Positions 10,376 to 23,639 of a stretch of DNA of 64,000 bases are shown piece after piece (within the stretch, counting starts at the first letter, position 1; each line of letters opens with the position of its first letter). Position numbers and translations under genes: made by a program. The notes under the pieces were generated by a model, which was given only the letters and a program-made list of their open reading frames with translations, was not told the origin of the DNA and ran no database searches. The stretch covers positions 19,524,568 through 19,588,567 of the forward strand of contig CM073538.1 of assembly GCA_037074615.1 (NCBI GenBank), in the 5' to 3' direction. The stretch comes from Leucaena leucocephala. Taxonomy: Eukaryota > Streptophyta > Magnoliopsida > Fabales > Fabaceae.

Positions 10376-13300
10376 AAATATAATATCTGTTTAACTACTA
10401 TGACTATATGTTAAGAACAAGAGAACCCTCATCTCTATGGCCCCTTATCAATTATTAAATTAAGAAATTATTGGAAAAGAAATTGAAGACCCAGATCAGC
10501 AAAGCGGATCACCAAATATGGGCCACACAGTCGTTTTCTATTGGCCCAATCACAAACCCATGGACTTCATTAGTAGCCCAATATTTTGCCTTAATTCAAG
10601 GTCGAAAGTCAATTTTATAGAATTTCGGTGAGTTAGGATCGGAAGATTTCACTAAAGTCAAAATTCCCAAAATTCAAAGAACACTTATAACTATAAATAA
10701 ACTTATCCAATAAAATCATTATATTGGTAGTAGGATTGAAACCCTATGGAATTTGAGTTGTATGTTTACTCATCAGATCAACCTTTATTATCATAAGTTT
10801 AATTTCTCACGTTTGGCATAAGTTTAATAAATTATCTCATGGACATAAAGTAAAAGTCATATTTCTTTATAGTACAAGTTATTTTGGTAATCCATAGTAT
10901 CACAAATACAAAAGTGGTGAATATATATATATATATATATTACATATTAATGATATTATGACATGGTCTACGTAGCATGATTTTAAATAACATAAAATTA
11001 AACATAGGAATACTCTACATATGTCATAGACAATCACTGTTGATTTGGTATGAGTAATTTTAGGGGAGGAGAGAGGAGAAAAAGAATTTTATTCTCTTCC
11101 TCTTATTTGGGATAATAAAAACTTTTAGGAGATCCCTTCTAAAATTGGGAAAATTTAAAAGGAGATATAATATTTTTATTTTATAATATTAATATATTTA
11201 TAATTTTTTAATATCCTAATATTACTTATATATCATATTTTATTAAAATATTCTATAAAATAATATAAAGGGTAAATTTGTCTATATAAAAATATTTGTT
11301 CTCCTCTTTTTTCTTGAACCAAACAAGAAATATAAAAATCCCTCATCTCCCATCTCCTCCTCTCCCTTAATATTAATCTAAATAAAGTAATAATAAAATA
11401 TCTCATATTCATTTTTTTTTCTTTCCTTTTATTAAAATCTCTTTCCTCTATTCTCTTTCATTGAGCCAAACACACCTTTAAAGAATGGGTATAACTTAGA
11501 GCATATTCCTATTTGTTTGGTATCTCTTGGTTCAAAGTTTAACAGTACTTATATCAATAAAGTTACTAAAAATTGCACACATGTAATATAATGCACTGTG
11601 AAAGCCACTGCTTCATTAACTTTATTGCATCTGATGAATTGAAAACTAATGTCCAAAAGTCATATGGACCAGAAGAAATTCAAAGGGTCGGTAAACTAAT
11701 CAAGTGAAGAATTAATTATTAAATACTAATTATAGCTCTTCAAAGCTTCGATAAGGCAAAATAGCCCCAAGTAAAAAAAAAACAAGCTGCTTGAAAATGA
11801 TTTGTTGGGTTTTATTATGAATTAAAAAAGCAGTAGTGTTCTTTGACCGACATTCGACCAATTTGGATAATGTAATAGACTCCTGTTGAAATTTAATATT
11901 ATGATTAGCTAGTCATCACTAGTTATATATATGTCTGTTTTAAACTGCTATTTTTTGTCTTAATCTAACTTAATTAGGTGTTAAACTGTCAAATTAAGGG
12001 GCTGAAGTTTTATTGACTTTTTTGGCCCTCCAAAAGGAAAAAAAAAACAAAGTGATTGAAGTTGACTTGTAAAGCTGTCAATACCATAAGTATCTGACCT
12101 GTGAATTTGCTTTGTCCATTTTCTTCGAAGGATACTTCAAATCTCGAGTTATATATTTATAATCATGAAGGGTTAGATCTACTTTCACCAATTAAGTTAG
12201 TTTGATCATAATAATCTCCTTGAACAAATCACAAGCTGCATTATTTGTTTTATATAATATTCCCATGTTTTTTAAGTCTTGACAAGTGTGAAATATATAT
12301 ATATATATATTAGATTATGTTGGGGAAGATGACAGAATGCAAATCAGATTATGCTTTTAAGAATTACACTTAAAATTATTCTTAATTATTAATTACTATG
12401 TGCCTACTTGTCATTTGTCACACAGGAAATTATAAAGTCTTTTTGTAACTGAATTGTTCAAAGAACTTGGTCGCTGAATGGAATTTTATTAAATTATTTG
12501 ATCAATAATTGAAGTCTCTTTTGCATCGATCCTACTCACTCATAGTGTAAAAATAAATTTTATTTAAAATATTCACTATAATACTAAATATAATATTTGA
12601 ATTATTTTTTCTTCCAAATGTATAACGTAAAGTTTTTTAAAGTATTTCTGTTAATTATAAATGTTAAATGAAGATTTTTTATATAGGGCATTCCATTGCA
12701 AATAATTAAAGATGCTCTTATCTTGGGCAATAGAAACTAATGTATATATTTTTTTTTATAAATAATTAATTTAAATAATTTTTTAATATTTATAATTTAA
12801 TTATCTAGATCTTATATTTAATATTCGATTGAATATAGACTTATAATTAAGTAGGGTGTTTCTTACTAGCTCTAACATACATAATATAATGATAGAGATA
12901 TCATTATATTTTTTTTCTGAAATTATATGATATTTTAAACAGAAAATTCTCCATTGAATTTTTATTACGAGGAGGGCCTAAATTAGAGTATCCGTGTGCA
13001 TATTAAATTTATAGAGTATTAATATTTTTTTGACTATAAAAATTTATCAGATCTTCTAAAAGTTTTAACAGAGACTTTTTCCTATTTTCCTTATTTTCAA
13101 TAATTTCAAGTCAATGCTTTGTTGGTATACACAAGATAAAACAGATGCAAAAGTCAATCCAACAGATAGACAAATAGTAATACGTACAATAGCATATAAT
13201 GATTGATTCATGCTTGAATTAATTATGCGCAATGGACACAAAGAAGTTATTCAAAATTAAACTCTTCTTTTGTTTTGGAACTTATCTAACTGGACGAAGA

Positions 13301-15393
13301 GATTATCAATTTGGATTTGAAGAACCTCAAATCAAACAAATATTATTGGCTTTCTTTTCTCACAAAGGTCTGTCCCTACCTTTTCATGTGTAGGAGCACT
13401 TAACCTATTCACGTGCTTCCTTCTTCTTTATTAACCAACAATAGTTTCTGAAACATCCAGAGATATACTATTATTATTTTTTATATATAGCTACGATTAG
13501 GTTAAATTTGAGTATTACTAGACCTAATTAAGGATAGTTATCCCAAAGACATTTTTTATATTTATATAAATTTAAATTCAAAATCTCATATTTAAATGAT
13601 GAGAATCCCTTTCACATAGATCAACGTATGTTGGCAACAAAATATCATTATTATTACATCATGACAGCCACTAGGAAACGAACAAAAAACTAATTATTAT
13701 TATGCTTTTTTAGCTTTTTATTGACAACTTTGGTGTCTCTCTTTACGGGGTATATTTTCATATTTACCTCAATTCTCACCCTTCCATATATCCATCCAAC
13801 CATGTTCTTTTATTGACAACATGTTTTTCTGAAATCTGATCAAATAATTTGCGCTTTTATAGCTAGTAAATAGTTATTATATATTTATTATGTATACTCA
13901 TATACGGAATACATATGTAAATATCTCCATATATGTCTGAGTGTGTGAAGTGTTTTTATATATACACATATATCTATATATATACGTATGTATTTGCAAT
14001 TAATGATTGTACCATTGGTCTCCAGAGACTGGTGAAATCATTGAGGAGTTGGGCATATTTAACAGTTGGATCCACCAAACCAAGAAAAATATCTAGGTGA
14101 ATCTAATGAGCAACCTGATCGCATAAATAAATTAATTAATAAAAACTCATGAACCAATTAAATACGTATTTTAATGACTTTATTTACTTAATATTACGGC
14201 CATATATACGTACACAGTAAATAAATATCTCTATTTTCCTTGATTTAACAATTCTGCATCTCTCTCCCTTTCCAGCAACCAAACACGTGTATTCGAGCAC
14301 CCAACCTAACACAGCTTTGCTTGCCAATGTACGATTCCTAGTGTGTGTATCAGTGTATATATATATGGGGAGAGAGAGAGAGAGTTTAATTAATTAAGAA
14401 GAAAAAACATATTTATGAGTGTAATTAGTTTAATAATTATTGAATGTCACATGCTGGTTTCATAATAAACCATATATATACATATATGTCAACTAAGTCC
14501 ATCTGCATTCGGATCTAGCTTTGTACTATAAAGTAACAAAGAAAGGAAAAAGAATGTGTTGTTTCCCATAGTAGTAGCGTTATTGTAATTAATTTTCCCC
14601 CCAACCACATAGTATTTATAAACATATCCAGGTTGGGTTTGGTGGGTGCAAGAAGCAGTTTATGCACCATCTCTCTAAATTATATATATATTTTCAAAAG
14701 CATTAATGTTACTTGTTAGTAAAATGGATACAAACTCCTCTTTAACCTTTTTCTTTCTTAATTGTTAGTAAAAGACTAGAGAGGGAAAAAGTGGCGTATA
14801 TATTATAGAATTATTCTCACCAATAATTGAAACATGTCAAGTGTGCTATTAGTTTTATTCAATTCTAATTATTAAATATACATTAATAGAATAATATTAA
14901 TTAATTACTCATCCGATCCTTAATATATGATCTAATTGGGGAGTTGATATTAGTCCTAAATATAACACATATTTTATATAGTTATCAATTTTTTTAAATT
15001 ATTCCTATCGATACTCCCTTAATAATAATCAAGTAAGGGAGAGAGAGAAAAGTTAAAAAAAATAATTAAAGTATTTTAGAAAAAATATATAATATTAAAT
15101 AATTTAATTTAATTAAATTAATTATATAGATTTTTTATTAAAGAGTAATTTATATGTAATGGAGTCCGTCTTTCCACGTCCGACACAAACATCGAAATAT
15201 GAAGAGAGAAGTTGTTAAAGGTAGGAGGCAAGTTGGTGTCTTTACTCCAAATATCTTTGTTATTCTTCACATCAAATGTCTGTTTTAAGTGGATTCCAAC
15301 TCCTCATTCAACTCCATTTTCACTTTCACTACTATTTTAGCATATATATCACTTCCCATTCACTTTCAACAACCTCATTACTATATTCCACAC

Positions 15394-15429
<36 letters not shown>

Positions 15430-15935
15430 GAGTTAATTGGTATATATGGAAAATATCAGTCCATGTTGGAACTTCATATTCACAACAACAGTAAGGATGT
15501 TGTCCAATGATGTCCTGGAGATCACAATCTCTGCTTGTAGGGATAATATTACATATATTTGTTCCTCCTTAAATCTTAATTGTTATGAGTTTTGTATACT
15601 GAGTCCTCCCAAGCTTTTGTGGCAATGTTGATTTTGTTTATATGTTTTTTTGAGTTTGTAGGACAATACTTTTTGGCATGTGTGTGTGTGTGTGTGTGTA
15701 TTATTGTGGTCAATTTTCACATGATTTGTGAAGCCAAAACATTTTTATATTGGTCAGGGTGTGTAGAGTATTATGGTGCCAACTTACAATTCTACTTAAA
15801 ATAAAGGATGCCTTTGATTTTATATTATGGAAGCGGGACACTATAATGGAATCGTCCCAACCCCTTTCTTTCTTTCTTTCTTTCTCTCCATTCCTTTTTT
15901 CCCCCAAACGAGCCTGCCATAGGTCTCTCTCTGGG
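10376..15935. other. Gene-free AT-rich intergenic DNA
   Basis: No supported gene. At 11045-11486 purine-rich GGGGAGGAGAG near the left and pyrimidine-rich sequence ending GAGCCAAACACACC near the right resemble imperfect inverted ends of a MITE, but no target duplication is clear. Short tracts: AT runs at 10921-10940 and 12295-12310, a TG then TA run at 15394-15429 and a TG run at 15681-15699. Confidence 0.5.
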
Positions 15936-16130
15936 TATAAATAAGTTAATTCCACATTCTTCTCCTTTTTTATTTCTCCCCTCACGAAAGTTCCTTCCCT
16001 AATTTCTCGCTCCACTGCTTCTTCCTTTTTTGATTATAATAATTATCAAACTCATCAGTTTCTCTTTATGATTTTCTTAATTAATGGCCACCTCCACTAA
16101 GTTTACCAAAACACATGGTAAAACTTCGTG
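15936..16130 (+). promoter_or_regulatory. Promoter-like segment with leader and 15-codon ORF
   Basis: TATAAATA at 15936-15943 is followed at a normal distance by a CT-rich leader (about 15960-16050) and an ATG at 16084 in good context (TTAATGGCC). The frame runs only 15 codons to a TGA at 16129. A GTAAAA after ACATG near 16117 could be a splice donor, but no downstream exon is recognised. It may be the remains of a gene, a non-coding transcript or a small-peptide gene. Confidence 0.35.
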
Positions 16131-16994
16131 AGTTAGTGTGTTACTGCATAATAAAAGAACCAACTTGATTTGCAGTTTGCAGAAAAATAATTCAAATAAT
16201 GTCAAACAAGTCATAGATCCCTCTAATCATATTTATAAGACACTTTCAGTTAACATATTTCCCTAGAATAAAAAAAACCTTAAACCTTATTAACTCTCTT
16301 AAAATTTAATAGCTTTCTAATTTTATCTCTATTTAATATATACTCTCTCTTAAGTGTATTAAGACTACACAATAATAAATAAAGGATAAAGTTATATATT
16401 TATATAAAAAATTTAATGATATAATTTATAAATAGTACGTATAAACCATAGGAGTATGTATATACAGTAGACACAGATCAATATTGCGTTTTGATTGAAA
16501 AATCCATGGAGACCAAGGGAATATAATGAATCTGGACTCTTCTTAATTAAGTATATACCAAAGTAATAATTAAAAGTTTTAAATGATGAGTTAGAGCACT
16601 TAAAGGAGAAGATCAAAACTGCCACTTTTGAGTCAGCCTTGATATGATATGTAGTTGATAGAGGGGCCCTCTTGTTACCTGAATCTCCATATACCCAATC
16701 ATATATAGATGCCTTCAATTATCTTATTATCTTCACCACATCTCCTACACACACACACAGCCTTCTGGTTGCATTATATATATATATATATATATATATT
16801 ATTTATTGCTGTACTTGGGTAGTTGGTTACATCTAAACTAAGAAAGACACTTGTGTCTTTCTATGGGTTTTGCTTTATCCTTAACATACTTGTCTTGTTG
16901 CCTCTTAGCTGAACAAAAATTACAAAGTGTCTTATATCTCTCTCCTACCCCTGAGCTTATTTTTGCAGGGTATAGAGATGTACATATATGTCAT
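16131..16994. other. Intergenic DNA downstream of the TPP gene
   Basis: Lies beyond the TPP stop and probably contains its 3' UTR near the right side. An AT run occurs at 16778-16799. No gene seen. Confidence 0.5.
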
Positions 16995-19544
16995 TTACAC
17001 CCTGGAACGTGCCCTCACCGAAACCCTCTTCCACTCCACTAATCGCTGAAGAAAATCCATCACCTGCATTTTCATATATAGATAAATATCAGATATATAT
17101 ATATTCTGGCATTCTGTATTTGTGGAGAAAATTACTGGGTCTGAAATGTGTACTTGCCTCCTCGGGTTCTTGCAAAGAGTAAGATGCACTCGTATCTTTC
17201 GGAAATTTGGAGACAAGAATGCCATGCCCTTGTCCTATCTCTCTTAGTTTCTGTTTTTAATTTGCAGTACGAGATTAATTAGATAATAATCATTATTAAT
17301 AATTAAACTGATGAGTTATTTAGTGAGTAGAATAATAATAAATAAATAAATAAAATGTGGGAAGGAATGAATCAAAGTAGTATATATCATTGGATACCTT
17401 GAATGCATCTTCATCGGATCGATCGTCGCCAATGTAAACAGGGAACACGTCGCTACAGTTGGCAAAACCTGTTCCAGTATTTTGGATTTATTATTATTGC
17501 AACCAAAAACAAAAAAGTTGATACTGCCCATTATGAACCTCATGCCCATTCATTAATTATAAATCTCCAATAAATAAATAAATAAAAGTATAATGGCCCC
17601 ACAAAAATGTCTAGCTGTCTTCCTTTATTATGTCTTTTTCTCTGTTCTTTTCCTTCTTTTCATTCCTTGGCTTTTTTCTACTCCGCAAATATTTATCAAA
17701 CGACCCATTGGACCTGGTGGTGGGTTCAGTATTAATAATATATATACTACTTCCTATTTGATATAATATTTAATTAGTTTTTTAGATAAATAAAAAATTA
17801 AATAAATTAATTAATCAATTATTAATTTATTTAAAAATTTTAACTAGAGTTCTTATATAAAAGATGGTGAATTTATCCCAAAATTGAAACACAGTAATTA
17901 TTGTGGACTCACTCACCAAGTGAATCTAACAAAAACTCCAGGGCTTCTCCTTTGTCCCATTTAATCGGGGGACGAATCTCAAGTACCTGGATCAACCAAA
18001 TCGCTCTGAAAGTGAGACATCGATCTCTTCCTTAAACCTCTCGTTTCTGATCTCTTCTTCTTAGTAACCTCAAACTACATAAAATCTACAAGAAAAAGAA
18101 TAAAATAACAATACAGAAACCAGCAGGGCCCCACACCTTTCTTCCTTGAGTAAGACGAAGCTTTGGGTACTCCTTTAACACGGATCTAACTTGGTTCGCC
18201 AGCTCGCTCCATTTCTGTGTGTACACAAAAAGAAACCAGTTTTGATTCATCACCCCATTTTCTTTCTTTCTTTCTTTCGTTCTTGCATGAGATTAATTAT
18301 ACAGAAAATATTGAATATTATTATTCAGTACCTTTTCATCAACACAGCGAAAATGAACAGATACACAGAACTTGTTGTTCTCCACGTTAGCTCCTGGAGT
18401 TGAGCTTGTTTTCTCAACTAACAGTTGATAAACCTGAGAGACAAAATTACCCTTTAATTCACATCGTGGAGGAAAAAAAGTAGAAACCATCAACCTTAAA
18501 AACCACAAACCTTGTCTATCATGGGTAAAAATTCACAAGCAGGCTGAAACAGAATCGCTTTGCTGTCCTGCAGAGCATAGTAAATAATGAGTCAACTTCG
18601 TATAATTAAATATTTCTTATAAATAGAGAGACAAAAATTAAATGTCATTATGTACTGTTGTACACTACTCACTTTATTGTATTTAGAAATTCTAGTCGGG
18701 CCTTTAATGTCCATTCCATGGCTTCCTGCATAATATAGCTCTGCCAAGCGAACAAAGTTGTACACCTATATATATTTTACCAAACAATAATTATAATATT
18801 TTTAAGAAAGAGAAAATTAAGAAACTGATTAAAATTAAAGAAGGCTTTGAAATGCACCTTGTCTCTGCATCTTCCGCTTACTATGGCAGTCGGAAAACAC
18901 CTCGCCAGGTTTCTCACCGTCTTCCTCATCTGTTAATTAATTAATTAATTAATACGTACGTAATAAGTAATATTGAGGATTTTAAATTTACTATCCAGTT
19001 TCAAGAGAGTCGCCGGCAAGAGAACTCACCGCATCGGACATGAAAGCGCGATCAGGGTCGTCGACGATGGGGGCGAGCGTGCCATCGTAGTCGAGAAACA
19101 CGACTATTTGCTTTCCTCTGGAAGCCTCTATGATTTGCTCAAACATATCTAATGCAGATGGGTGATGAAGCTGCTTCATCAAACATATATATACACACAC
19201 AGTTAGATTCATAAGTGACGAAGAAGATGAGCGGAGAGAGAGAGACAGAGAGAGAGGCTCACGATCCAAGAGTTGTGTTCTGGGTCAAAAGGAGAGGTGG
19301 CGAGAGAACTGGAATGGTGGTGGGTGGGGGAAGAGGCACGCATGGAGTCAACCCAGGAATTGATTTTGGCGGCTCCATTGATGTCGACGGTCTTCAAGAA
19401 CTTCTTATTCCTTGAGATGGAGATGAAGCCGGCGCCGCCGCGGGGAGGGGCGGTGGTGAAATTGAAGGAGTTGGAGACAGCGGCGGTGAAAGCAAGGTTA
19501 ATTCTGGAATTGGCGTCAGAGACCACCACATTCTGCTGCGTCAT
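16995..19544 (-). CDS. TPP: Trehalose-6-phosphate phosphatase, 11 coding exons
   Basis: Exons 19263-19544, 19030-19170, 18858-18929, 18673-18765, 18511-18567, 18332-18433, 18137-18214, 17917-17986, 17398-17468, 17158-17250 and 16995-17063 join to 375 aa, the usual length of plant TPPs. It dephosphorylates trehalose-6-phosphate, a sugar signal, to trehalose. HAD phosphatase motifs are complete: FLDYDGT with the nucleophile pair D121/D123, the serine of IVSGR (S159), YYAGSHGMDIKGP, and GDDRSDEDAF (312-321). All introns are GT-AG except the last, which starts GCAAGT. The start ATG follows a spliced 5' UTR. The exons read without stop or frameshift, so the gene looks functional. Confidence 0.94.
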
Positions 19545-19548
19545 GTCT

Positions 19549-19621
19549 CTGCAAAAAACAAGTATGTTATCAAAAGAATTGAAAACAGAGCATGATAATG
19601 ATGATGATGAACTGAAATTAC
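19549..19621 (-). other. Intron in the TPP 5' UTR
   Basis: On the minus strand CTTTAG/GTAATT at 19622/19621 is a donor and TTTTTTGCAG/AGAC at 19549/19548 is an acceptor, four bases before the start codon. This gives a 73-bp leader intron, short but within the plant range. Confidence 0.6.
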
Positions 19622-19764
19622 CTAAAGATTGGAGAGGAATGAGGTTGTGGATGATTTGTGAAGAGAAAAAAAGCAGAGAGAGTAATGAATGAGAGGTTGG
19701 AGAAGGAGAAGGAAAGATTGATGAGTGAGGGAGTGGGGGGAAGAAGCAAAGGGTTGAGGCATGG

Positions 19765-19771
19765 ATTTATA
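19765..19771 (-). promoter_or_regulatory. TATA box of the TPP gene
   Basis: TATAAAT on the minus strand lies about 145 bp upstream of the leader-intron donor, followed by a CT-rich leader (about 19640-19740). Transcription should start near 19735-19740. Confidence 0.55.
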
Positions 19772-20077
19772 GGTGCTACCGGAAGCTCCCATGACGCTCA
19801 GGGAGGGTCCCACACTTCGGAAGTAGAGGAGGCCCCACGAGGACACCACCACTTCATGGACTGTTTTTGGTTCCCCTGCACTGCCCTAGACTCATTCAAC
19901 TCATATCTTCTAAAGTTTTTTTTTTTAATTTATCATTAATAATATAAATTTAAAAAACTTAGGATTCAAACCTGAGAAACTAAAAACCATATTTATATAT
20001 ATATATATATAATTATCTCATATTCAATATTAGTTTGTCAAACTAAAATATTTTTTTAATTTTTAATATAAGAACTA

Positions 20078-20314
20078 CTCCTTTAATCTTATTTATAAAT
20101 TATTTTCAATATATTTGAGAAAAATTTTAAAAATTATGCATTATGCTATAAAATTCAATTTATTAACTTTATTCTAGTTAATATATATTATATGAAAATA
20201 AAGTCAATAATAATAAATAAAAAGTAAAATGGTACAATCATAAAAAATTCTCTCTATTATATAAATAAAATCAAAATTAACATTCTCTCTTCCCTATAAA
20301 TAAGACTAGAGGAG
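20078..20314. mobile_element. Stowaway-like MITE
   Basis: Terminal inverted repeats match in about 23 of 25 positions: CTCCTTTAATCTTATTTATA on the left and CTCCTCTAGTCTTATTTATA on the complement of the right end. Both ends are flanked by TA (20076-20077 and 20315-20316), the target of Tc1/mariner-type Stowaway MITEs, whose ends typically read CTCCCTCCGT. At 237 bp it has no coding capacity. Confidence 0.72.
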
Positions 20315-20410
20315 TAGTTGGGGTTGAATTTAATACTAAATATAATATCACAATCTATTTTATCCCACAAATTTATAATATTTTTTTAAAATATTCTTAT
20401 TGATTATACA

Positions 20411-20938
20411 TAGGCATGGAAACAGGTAAGCTTTGGCCTTAACTGGCTAAACCTGTTAAGTGACAATCTGGCCTGAACTTGGTGTGGGCTGTTATAGGCT
20501 ACTTTTTTTGCTTAAATCTAACATGTAAAAATAATTGTCCTAGCTTGAACCTGTTTAAAAAGCTTAATTTTTTTTAATTATACTAACAGGCCTTCATAAT
20601 ATATCTTCGTAATATGCCCTTATAACATACCCTCTAACAGGCATGTTAAAATAAAATACAAGAATAAAATTTATAATAATATTTGTTAGTTTAATTGTCT
20701 GACTCTTGTATTGTATTCAATAGGTGGTGGGTTTAACACCTACTTATTATACTTTTATATTAAATATATTTTGAATAACAGGTTCATGCCGCTAGACAAG
20801 TTTAACATGTTTCTTAAGAAGCTTGATTATGGACTTTTAAAAAATATATATTTTTAAACAGGCATAAACCTGTGTATTTTTTTAAACATGTTAGGTTAGA
20901 GGCCTTTGACAAGCCGCCTAACCTATTTCTATCCTTAA
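20411..20938 (+). mobile_element. hAT-type MITE, decayed copy
   Basis: The left end TAGGCATGGAAACAGG and the right end CCTATTTCTATCCTTA are eroded versions of the termini of the element at 55961-56537, and the interior aligns over most of its length. Likely target duplication ATTATACA (20403-20410) against TTTATACA (20939-20946). Many AACAGGCC words of the better copy are changed to AATAT or AACATAC forms, so C-to-T and G-to-A changes dominate. Confidence 0.72.
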
Positions 20939-20946
20939 TTTATACA

Positions 20947-22049
20947 CATTAAGAGGTTCTTATCCCATGTAATTATGATAAAAATAATATTTTAAAAAAA
21001 TTAAACTATATTTATTATACATAATTAATAATTAATGTTTTTAATTTATCTAAACTAGTTGCTTAATTATTATATAAAATATATGAGGAGTATTATTTAT
21101 ATAAATTAAATTAACTCTACTAAAGTTTGGACTCTCAATTTTACTTTAGAGAAACCCAGTTATTTTTACTCAGCCACCGACGGTTGATTGTTGTATACGT
21201 TGTTTTTATCATGCTTTTGTTTTGATTGTATGGTTACATAATTATAAAGTATTTAACTAAAAGTACATATCCTGCCCTTTTTATTATTCCCTTGTTGGAT
21301 TTTTAATCAAAATTACCCATTCAATTAAACGAATACATTATTATAAGGGATTCCACAATTACCCAAGTGTATTGAAAATGAAAGATACGAAATTTCTCAA
21401 ACACATTTGATATTTAATTATAGATTATTTAAAACTGAAAAACAGTAGGAATGGGGGAAATGGCAGAAGAGTCCTTGCCAGCCGTCTTCTGAGCAGAGGA
21501 GTGGTGAAGCCATGGGTGTTGGAAGCCAAAAGGATGGTGTCCACGTGGGCTCATTCCTATGGACTCGTGCCACGCTCACAAAATTCCTATCCCTCCCGGC
21601 CTCTATGCAACAACTGGTTAGTTTGTTTGATTGTTTGGAATAGTTTATTTATGCTTGCTGACATTGTCCAACTTAAATTGTGTTTATGGAATTTTGATAA
21701 TTATTTTACTTTCCATTCGAATTGAAAAGGTGGCTCAATTTATTTTATTGTGGTTAAGAAAAGATGGAATTGTTTTGTTGTGGGCCCCCCATTTAGAATG
21801 ACGCCCATTGGAAAAGATTGAGCACCGAAAAACAAACAGCTCCTGTTGTACAGTGAACAAGTCCAGCAGCGGCGTGCCCACGTAGCAGTGATTCTGCTTT
21901 TTACCCTCTGCGAGTATGTATTAATTAATAATTGCTAACCAAAATATATTTCTTCTTCTTCTTTTTTAAGTCACATACTATAAAATTTAACGTTATAAAA
22001 TCCCGCCGTCTGTTAGTACACGTCTCTGGGAAAGCTTTTAACAAGCTCG
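20947..22049. other. Intergenic DNA
   Basis: No gene seen. Around 21440-21620 the composition is less AT-rich and contains CCACGTGGG (G-box core) near 21540, but no TATA box or ORF follows convincingly. Confidence 0.45.
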
Positions 22050-23282
22050 CACTATTAAAAATAGACGTAATTTTCACAACGCTATTTTATAGTAATTAAA
22101 TAAAAAAATATTATAAAAAACATAAATGATAATATTTTTATAATTAAATTATTAAAATTTTATTTTAAACTGTGATTATATAAAAAACACTGTTTAAAGT
22201 TTTTTTTTGCGGCATTTTTTTAATAAAACTGTTGTTAAAAATAATTTTTTTTATGGAGTTTTTTTTTGTAAAAATTACTGTTAAATTTTTTTAAAATTTT
22301 ATAACTTTATTATGACAAATAATTTCACAATTTTACAGTTGTTCAACCTTATCATACTCTAGACCTCAACAGTAACTAAATATCAGTAATTTTCTCCAGT
22401 TTTTTGTGTACCATCCACTTCGTTGTTATTGTGCTTGCCGTCGCCATTTGTAAGTTTTCATTTCTCTTCACCATCTTTTTATTTATTCATTTAACCCTGC
22501 ACTTTTTAAAATCTCTTCACTATCTTGTTATAAGGAGTTTGAAGAGTTTTAATAGAAGAAGTTTCTAAGTCTTGAACTTCTCTACTAGATCTTTGACTTC
22601 TTCTCCATATCTAGTCTGATACTCTCGACGAGAGTGGCCGTGGTAATTGATGGTGGGTAATGGTATACAAACCTTAGCGAAAGGAGCTCGAAGAGTTTTA
22701 ATGGAATAAGCTTTTGGATCTTCAACTTCTCCTTCATATCTTCAACTTATTCTCCATATCTGATATAATGCTTTCGACGAGAATGACCGTAGTAACTAAC
22801 AGTGAATAGTTGACTATAGTAACTAATAGTGAATAGTTGACCTAATGATATTATAATCTTTTAATTTATAATAGTGATAGTATTAACGCAGTTTATGAAA
22901 CTACTATTAAACATCACTTGTAATTGTCATAAAAAAGTTAAATTTTTCAATAGTATCACATCATTATTAAACACACTCGAGAGTTTTTATCCCAGTCATT
23001 CATTATTTGTCAATATCATTGGCAGTACAAAACTTGATTCAAGTCGTATCCAAAAACACTATTTTGCATGTCATAGAAGAATATAAGAGCTTGGTGTGCC
23101 CTAAACTTGTAGCAAGCACGATGGTTAAAGGTAGACGTTACCATGTTGTCGTGCGTGTAAGGCAACCCCTCCTTTAAACTTTAGCATTTTTTCGTGCATA
23201 TAAGTTGACTCCTCCTTTAAACTTTTTTACTAACCCAAATTCACATATGAACATATAAACGTCTAGGCTTCTTTTAGCAGTG
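22050..23282. mobile_element. Possible CACTA-like relic
   Basis: The left end CACTATTAAAAATAGACGT resembles the complement of the right end, CACTGCTAAAAGAAGCCTAGACGT, with a short gap. No matching 3-bp target duplication is present. Inside are a diverged duplication of about 150 bp (22532-22680 and 22680-22835), a 25-bp repeat near 22785-22838, and a 50-bp repeat near 23140-23230. No transposase is recognisable. Confidence 0.3.
22532..22838. repeat. Diverged tandem duplication of about 148 bp
   Basis: Two adjacent units share AAGGAGTTTGAAGAGTTTTAAT / AAGGAGCTCGAAGAGTTTTAAT-type starts, CTCCATATCT and CGACGAGA words in the same order. Divergence is large. Confidence 0.6.
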
Positions 23283-23608
23283 TGACTAATTCTTTTAATA
23301 CGCACATACACAAAAACTACGACAATATAATATCTTATTATAAAGATGTGTTAACAACAACATTACATAGATTGTGACAAAATAACATACGATTACATAT
23401 TAAGGTTCTTACCCAACGCATTATCGTCCACAAACAATTAATTAATATCAAGAATTTTGAGAAATGCACGGCTGTAAGGGAAGTTGTACACACAGTAAAT
23501 GATGAGGTGAACTATTGGAACAGTATTGAAAGTCGATAATATATACTCATAATATAATAAATTAAATTCTTAATTGTTTCTTGTGTGATATGTTGTCAAA
23601 GTAGCATT

Positions 23609-23639
<31 letters not shown>

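Noticed and set aside
21440..21900. Promoter for an unseen gene (G-box words, higher GC)
   Set aside because: No TATA box, leader or coding exon could be placed on either strand.
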